Below, one piece after another: positions 15,028 to 18,064 of a DNA stretch of 18,064 bases (its first letter is position 1; each line of letters opens with the position of its first letter). Origin of the DNA: Chloroflexota bacterium (GTDB lineage Bacteria; Chloroflexota; Dehalococcoidia; Lucifugimonadales; Australimonadaceae); contig JAPOOH010000341.1 in the NCBI GenBank assembly GCA_026713505.1, positions 1-18,064 of the forward strand, written 5' to 3'. The notes under the pieces are model-generated. The model saw only the letters and a list, made by a program, of their open reading frames with translations, ran no database searches and was not told where the DNA came from. The position numbers were made by a program, and so were the translations under genes.

Positions 15028-16005
15028 TCAATCGCCTGGTAGCAGGACTCCCTCGCCCCCAAGAGCGCGCAGCCCGGCGCTGAATACCTCTATGGCGCGG
15101 AACGCGTCCTCATCGGCGAACTCCACGCGTGCGATGAAGTGGCGCCGCTTCGTGCTCTCCGCGAATGAGAGCGCCTTTGCAGCCGCCTCCTGGGGCGTGC
15201 CTGCTATCACCATGGCGTCAACCACGCTGTGCAGCTGCGCCGACGACAGTTCGGACGCTTGCGAGACCCCTTCGAGCGCCGACGTGCGTTCCCGCAGCAC
15301 CCTCGAGAAGACCCTGCTGCGGGTCGACAGGTTGATAAGGGCATACTCGGCGGCGCTTTCGTATGCCTCCGCTGTGGACTCGGCCATGAATACGGGCAGC
15401 CCGAGGGCGACTGCTACGCTGTCCGGGTCCCGTCCCGCATCGCGGGCCCCGGCCGCCACGTAGGCCATGGCCGTGGCCACCACGTCAGCATCGACGCCGA
15501 CCATGGCGTAGACGCCGTCTGCGGCGGCCCCCGCGGCGGACAGCATCCTGGGGCTGCTGGCATTGACGTAGACCGGCACGGGGCCCACGGGGGCAAACCT
15601 GGCCGCCAGGGTTTCACGGACGGTCTCCACGGCCCCTGCCACCTGGGATACGGTGGCCCTCTCCCCGTCCACGTAGGCCACTGCGGCCTTCCCGCTGCTC
15701 ACCACGAGGCGGGCGCGGCCCGGCGCAAGCTCTCCGAGCGTCGCGCCCAGGGTCGCCAGCATCCTGGGCCCGCGCGAGACCGGGTTCGTAACGGACGGGA
15801 ACAGCGTGACCCGGCTGGTGCGCTGCGCTGCGAGCGCGAGCCGCACGAACACGTCCCTGCCGGTGTGGGGGTGGTCCGGCATGCCCACGCCGGCGAAGCC
15901 CAGTTCCTCGACCCTTTCGGCGAATCGGGATGATTCGTCTAGTGGCGCGTTAGTGGGGTCGTTGACGTCTATACGCAGGTGTGAGGCCGTTGGGGAGTAG
16001 GACAT
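15028..16005 (-). CDS. LLM-class flavin/F420-dependent oxidoreductase
   Basis: This 325-residue protein is of the luciferase-like, TIM-barrel type, close to the methylene-tetrahydromethanopterin reductase (Mer) branch. Supporting patterns are ELGFAGVGMPDH (about 34-45), SVTNPVSRGPRML (about 71-83) and PVYVNASSPRMLSAAGAAADGVY (about 143-165). These match the family's substrate-side motif, its TNP-x-x-R loop and its cofactor-binding strand-helix. It would use reduced FMN or coenzyme F420; which one cannot be decided here. The ATG at 16005 is chosen over one at 16074 because GAGAGGTGA precedes it by about 7 bases and family similarity starts there. It is the first gene of a two-gene operon with the MmgE/PrpD gene. 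Substrate is unknown. Confidence 0.87.
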   Translation of the reverse strand: MSYSPTASHLRIDVNDPTNAPLDESSRFAERVEELGFAGVGMPDHPHTGRDVFVRLALAAQRTSRVTLFPSVTNPVSRGPRMLATLGATLGELAPGRARLVVSSGKAAVAYVDGERATVSQVAGAVETVRETLAARFAPVGPVPVYVNASSPRMLSAAGAAADGVYAMVGVDADVVATAMAYVAAGARDAGRDPDSVAVALGLPVFMAESTAEAYESAAEYALINLSTRSRVFSRVLRERTSALEGVSQASELSSAQLHSVVDAMVIAGTPQEAAAKALSFAESTKRRHFIARVEFADEDAFRAIEVFSAGLRALGGEGVLLPGD

Positions 16006-16030
16006 CGGAAGGTCACCTCTCCGCAAGTCC

Positions 16031-16059
16031 CTCGGTAGGGGACCGAGCGCAGCATACCA
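16031..16059 (-). promoter_or_regulatory. Extended -10 promoter with adjoining palindrome, LLM-PrpD operon
   Basis: On the - strand TGGTATGCT (complement of 16051-16059) fits an extended -10 element; there is no good -35. Immediately downstream, CTCGGT and ACCGAG (16042-16047 and 16031-16036) form a perfect 6-bp inverted repeat with a 5-base centre, across the predicted start. This could be an operator or a leader hairpin. Confidence 0.4.
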
Positions 16060-16099
16060 CTGGCAACCTGGCACCGACCCGGAGTGCTACCGCGCATAA

Positions 16100-16125
16100 G
16101 AAGGGCCGGCGAAAGCCGGCCCTTC
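16100..16125 (-). terminator. GAAA-loop hairpin terminator
   Basis: GAAGGGCCGGC (16100-16110) and GCCGGCCCTTC (16115-16125) form a perfect 11-bp stem with a 4-base loop. It lies 24 bases past the stop of the exported-protein gene on the - strand. The T-tail is short (TTAT). It separates that transcript from the LLM-PrpD operon. Confidence 0.65.
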
Positions 16126-16149
16126 CTGCGCGGTCATGCGGATAACGGT

Positions 16150-16743
16150 CTAGCCCGCTTCGGGACGCTCGGGGTACTCGAAGAAACCGGCGCAGTATGG
16201 GCTCGGACGCGGGTCGTCCGGGTTCGCTTCGTAGTCGGGTGCGCCGCCTGGGTACACCTCGACCCGCGACCTGCCTTGCGGGTCGCACATCGCCACGGGC
16301 GTGGATGCCAGGGGGTTGAAGTCCGTGTCGGTCACGGTGATGCCCGCGATCCCCTCCGACATTACGCGCTCGAACCGCCCCATGTCGAATCTTGCGGCGA
16401 AGTTCCCCGCTTCGTCCACGGCCATGATCGGCGGCTGCACGTTCTCAGTGATCTCGTTCACCACCGTCCCCGCGAAGCCGCGTCCGATGCTCGTCTGGAG
16501 CAGCACGTGTATCTTCTGCCCGGGTGTGAACCCGGTGCCCATGACGGCGAAGCTGCTCCCGCTGTGGAGCTCCCCGACACCCGGCCAGACCACGACGCTG
16601 GCCGCGGAATCGGCGTCCTGTCCCCTTACCTCGGAGCCGAACGGTACGACTCCTGCTCCTGCCATGAGAGCGAGAAGGACTGCCAGCACCAGCGCCGTGA
16701 TGAGGGCTGCTGTTGTGGTCTGTCTAAAGATGATACGGCGCAT
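16150..16743 (-). CDS. Small exported protein of unknown function
   Basis: I do not recognise this 197-residue protein. It has a basic start (MRRIIFR) and one hydrophobic stretch (about 11-33) that is a signal peptide or membrane anchor. A soluble part follows, with VMGTGFTPGQKIHVLL (67-82), a pattern seen at the start of Ig-like/TIG-type folds of bacterial exported proteins. Two cysteines in the mature part, C153 and C184, could form a disulphide. The C-terminus is rich in Pro, Asp and Glu. The ATG at 16743 is fixed by an excellent ribosome site, AAAGGAGG (complement of 16749-16756). It begins 32 bases after the TTT permease stop on the same strand and ends in a hairpin terminator, so it belongs to that operon. 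It is much too short for a TctC binding protein (about 300 residues). A surface role helping the transporter is a guess. Confidence 0.72.
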   Translation of the reverse strand: MRRIIFRQTTTAALITALVLAVLLALMAGAGVVPFGSEVRGQDADSAASVVVWPGVGELHSGSSFAVMGTGFTPGQKIHVLLQTSIGRGFAGTVVNEITENVQPPIMAVDEAGNFAARFDMGRFERVMSEGIAGITVTDTDFNPLASTPVAMCDPQGRSRVEVYPGGAPDYEANPDDPRPSPYCAGFFEYPERPEAG

Positions 16744-16775
16744 GGTTGCCTCCTTTAGTCGAATCTCGGCGTGCT

Positions 16776-18064
16776 CTAACGGCCGAGAAGCGCATCGAGT
16801 ATAACGCGGTCAGGCCAGATAACGTGCATGATTGCGTCCAGGACTCCGAACACGACGATAGCCACGATTACCGCAGGCACCAGCGCCCACAGCCTCGCAC
16901 GGCCTCGCCACTGCAGCGTTGCGAACCCGAAGAAGAGCGCGAACGCTACCGTCGCGTACTGGAGCCCGAAGATGGCTGCCCCTATGACCATCGCGGCGAG
17001 CCAGGCTGAGATTCCCAGGAACGCGCGGAATGCTACTCCGCCCGTGCCTGTGCGCATCCCCAGGTCCATGATGTCCGCCTGCTCCGAGCGGTACACGTTC
17101 ATGCGGAACGTCTCGTAGAGGATGAGCGGGACCAGGGCGGCGCTCAGGTACAGCGGGAGGAACTTGGCCGCGCCCGTATTCAGCCCGCTGACGTCGATGA
17201 GGAACGCGATGACGATGGCAAGGATCGCGAACGGGAAGAGCGAGTCCCACGTCCAGCGAGGCCTCGCTTGACCGGGGAGGATCCTCGTCCATACGGGGCG
17301 TCCCGCTTCGGATGGTGCGTCTCCTGCCCCCCCCTGGGGCGGGACCACTCCCTGCTGTGCGGCGGTGGCCTCAGCGATCTGACTGATCGCCGTCCCCCTG
17401 GCCATCGCCTTGGTGAGGTAGATGACGCTGAGGATGGCAAAGATCAGCAGGATGATAGAGATCGGTCGCGTCAACATGCCCACCGGGCCGAACACGTTCA
17501 CCGCAGTCCACAGGTTCTTCTCTATGATGCCGCCCAGGATGAACCCCAGGATGAACGGCGGTCGCGGCCAGCCGAGCCACTTCATCGCCAGGCCAAGCAG
17601 GCCCGCCCCGATGAGCACCATGATGTCGCCCCACGCCGTCGTCGACTGGAACGCCGCGATGAACACCAGCGGGAACAGGGCCGCCGCCAGCAGCGGGTAG
17701 GGCACCAGCGTTACCTTTGCGATATGCCCCGTCGCCACCATGCCGAGCAGAGTGATGAGCAGGTTGCCCAGGGCCAGCGTCACCACGATCGCCACCATCA
17801 CGTCCAGGTGCTGGTCCAGCATCCCAAGACCGGGGGCGATGCCGTAGAAGAGCAGCCCGACCAGCACGATGGCCCACGAGGAGCCGCCGGGGATGCCGAA
17901 CGCCAACGTGGGGATCGCCTGGCCGCCCTCCTTCGAGTTCTGTGCCGACTCGGCAAACAGGACGCCGTCCAGCGAACCCTTGCCGAATCCGGTCTTGTCC
18001 TTCGACAACGCCATGCCGAACGCGTACGAGAGCCAGTCGATGACGGCGCTCCCGATCCCCGGGA
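16776..18064 (-). CDS. Tripartite tricarboxylate transporter permease, TctA-TctB fusion (5'-partial)
   Basis: The frame runs off the right edge; the last in-frame residues before an internal Met at 18014 read PGIGSAVIDWLSYAFG. With KGSLDGVLFAESAQNSKEGG and IPTLAFGIPGG just after, this is the conserved middle of the large TctA subunit. The TctA part has many membrane spans up to about residue 207, counted from that Met. A soluble Pro/Gly/Ala-rich linker (about 207-255) follows, then about 157 residues with four to five further spans (257-275, 285-301, 332-365 as two, 375-397). TctB subunits are about 150 residues with four spans, so this tail looks like a fused TctB. TTT systems import di- and tricarboxylates and other organic acids with a TctC binding protein, which is not in the window. 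The stop at 16776 is 32 bases before an exported-protein gene. TctA is firm; the TctB call is weaker. Confidence 0.87.
   Translation of the reverse strand, partial: PGIGSAVIDWLSYAFGMALSKDKTGFGKGSLDGVLFAESAQNSKEGGQAIPTLAFGIPGGSSWAIVLVGLLFYGIAPGLGMLDQHLDVMVAIVVTLALGNLLITLLGMVATGHIAKVTLVPYPLLAAALFPLVFIAAFQSTTAWGDIMVLIGAGLLGLAMKWLGWPRPPFILGFILGGIIEKNLWTAVNVFGPVGMLTRPISIILLIFAILSVIYLTKAMARGTAISQIAEATAAQQGVVPPQGGAGDAPSEAGRPVWTRILPGQARPRWTWDSLFPFAILAIVIAFLIDVSGLNTGAAKFLPLYLSAALVPLILYETFRMNVYRSEQADIMDLGMRTGTGGVAFRAFLGISAWLAAMVIGAAIFGLQYATVAFALFFGFATLQWRGRARLWALVPAVIVAIVVFGVLDAIMHVIWPDRVILDALLGR

Overview
The window looks like part of a Chloroflexota genome, probably of the SAR202/Dehalococcoidia type. 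This is inferred from gene style and not from any marker gene. Clues are a solute-binding lipoprotein with a Pro/Thr/Val-rich linker behind its lipobox, single-component Rieske oxygenases beginning MLTAEQNE, an LLM flavin oxidoreductase next to an MmgE/PrpD protein, and a tripartite tricarboxylate (TTT) permease. Composition is GC-rich. The first 5.9 kb reads as less GC-rich than the rest, with more A/T-ending codons.

Region 1 (1-5893, + strand) is part of an anti-phage/DNA-modification type module. It holds a DUF1156 adenine/cytosine DNA methyltransferase-like protein whose start lies off the left edge, followed by a 1128-residue Swt1-type HEPN + DUF499 P-loop ATPase. Region 2 (5894-6266) is non-coding, rich in inverted repeats, and ends in a sigma70-like promoter. 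It separates the defence genes from the metabolic genes.

Region 3 (6267-13485) has two homologous phthalate-4,5-dioxygenase-like Rieske oxygenases on either side of a complete Fe3+/polyamine-type ABC importer. The permease is a double-length fusion following Rieske 1 on +. The ATPase lies on -, convergent with the permease. The lipoprotein solute-binding protein is divergent from the ATPase, with its own strong promoter and a palindrome at the start site. A 12-bp terminator separates the binding-protein gene from Rieske 2, which lies on - with its own promoter. The likely overall task is import of a small organic (possibly aromatic or carboxylate) compound and its oxidation, but the substrate cannot be read from the sequence.

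Region 4 (13611-16005, - strand) is a two-gene operon: an LLM-class flavin/F420 oxidoreductase, then an MmgE/PrpD-family protein, ending in a hairpin just upstream of the Rieske 2 promoter. Region 5 (16150-18064, - strand) is a TTT-type permease that appears to be a TctA-TctB fusion, cut by the right edge. It is followed 32 bases later by a small exported protein of unknown function and a GAAA-loop hairpin terminator.

I found no rRNA, tRNA, CRISPR array, insertion sequence or integrase in the window. The least ordinary items are the HEPN-ATPase/methyltransferase pair, the split ABC cassette between two Rieske paralogues, and the TctA-TctB fusion with its unknown exported partner.
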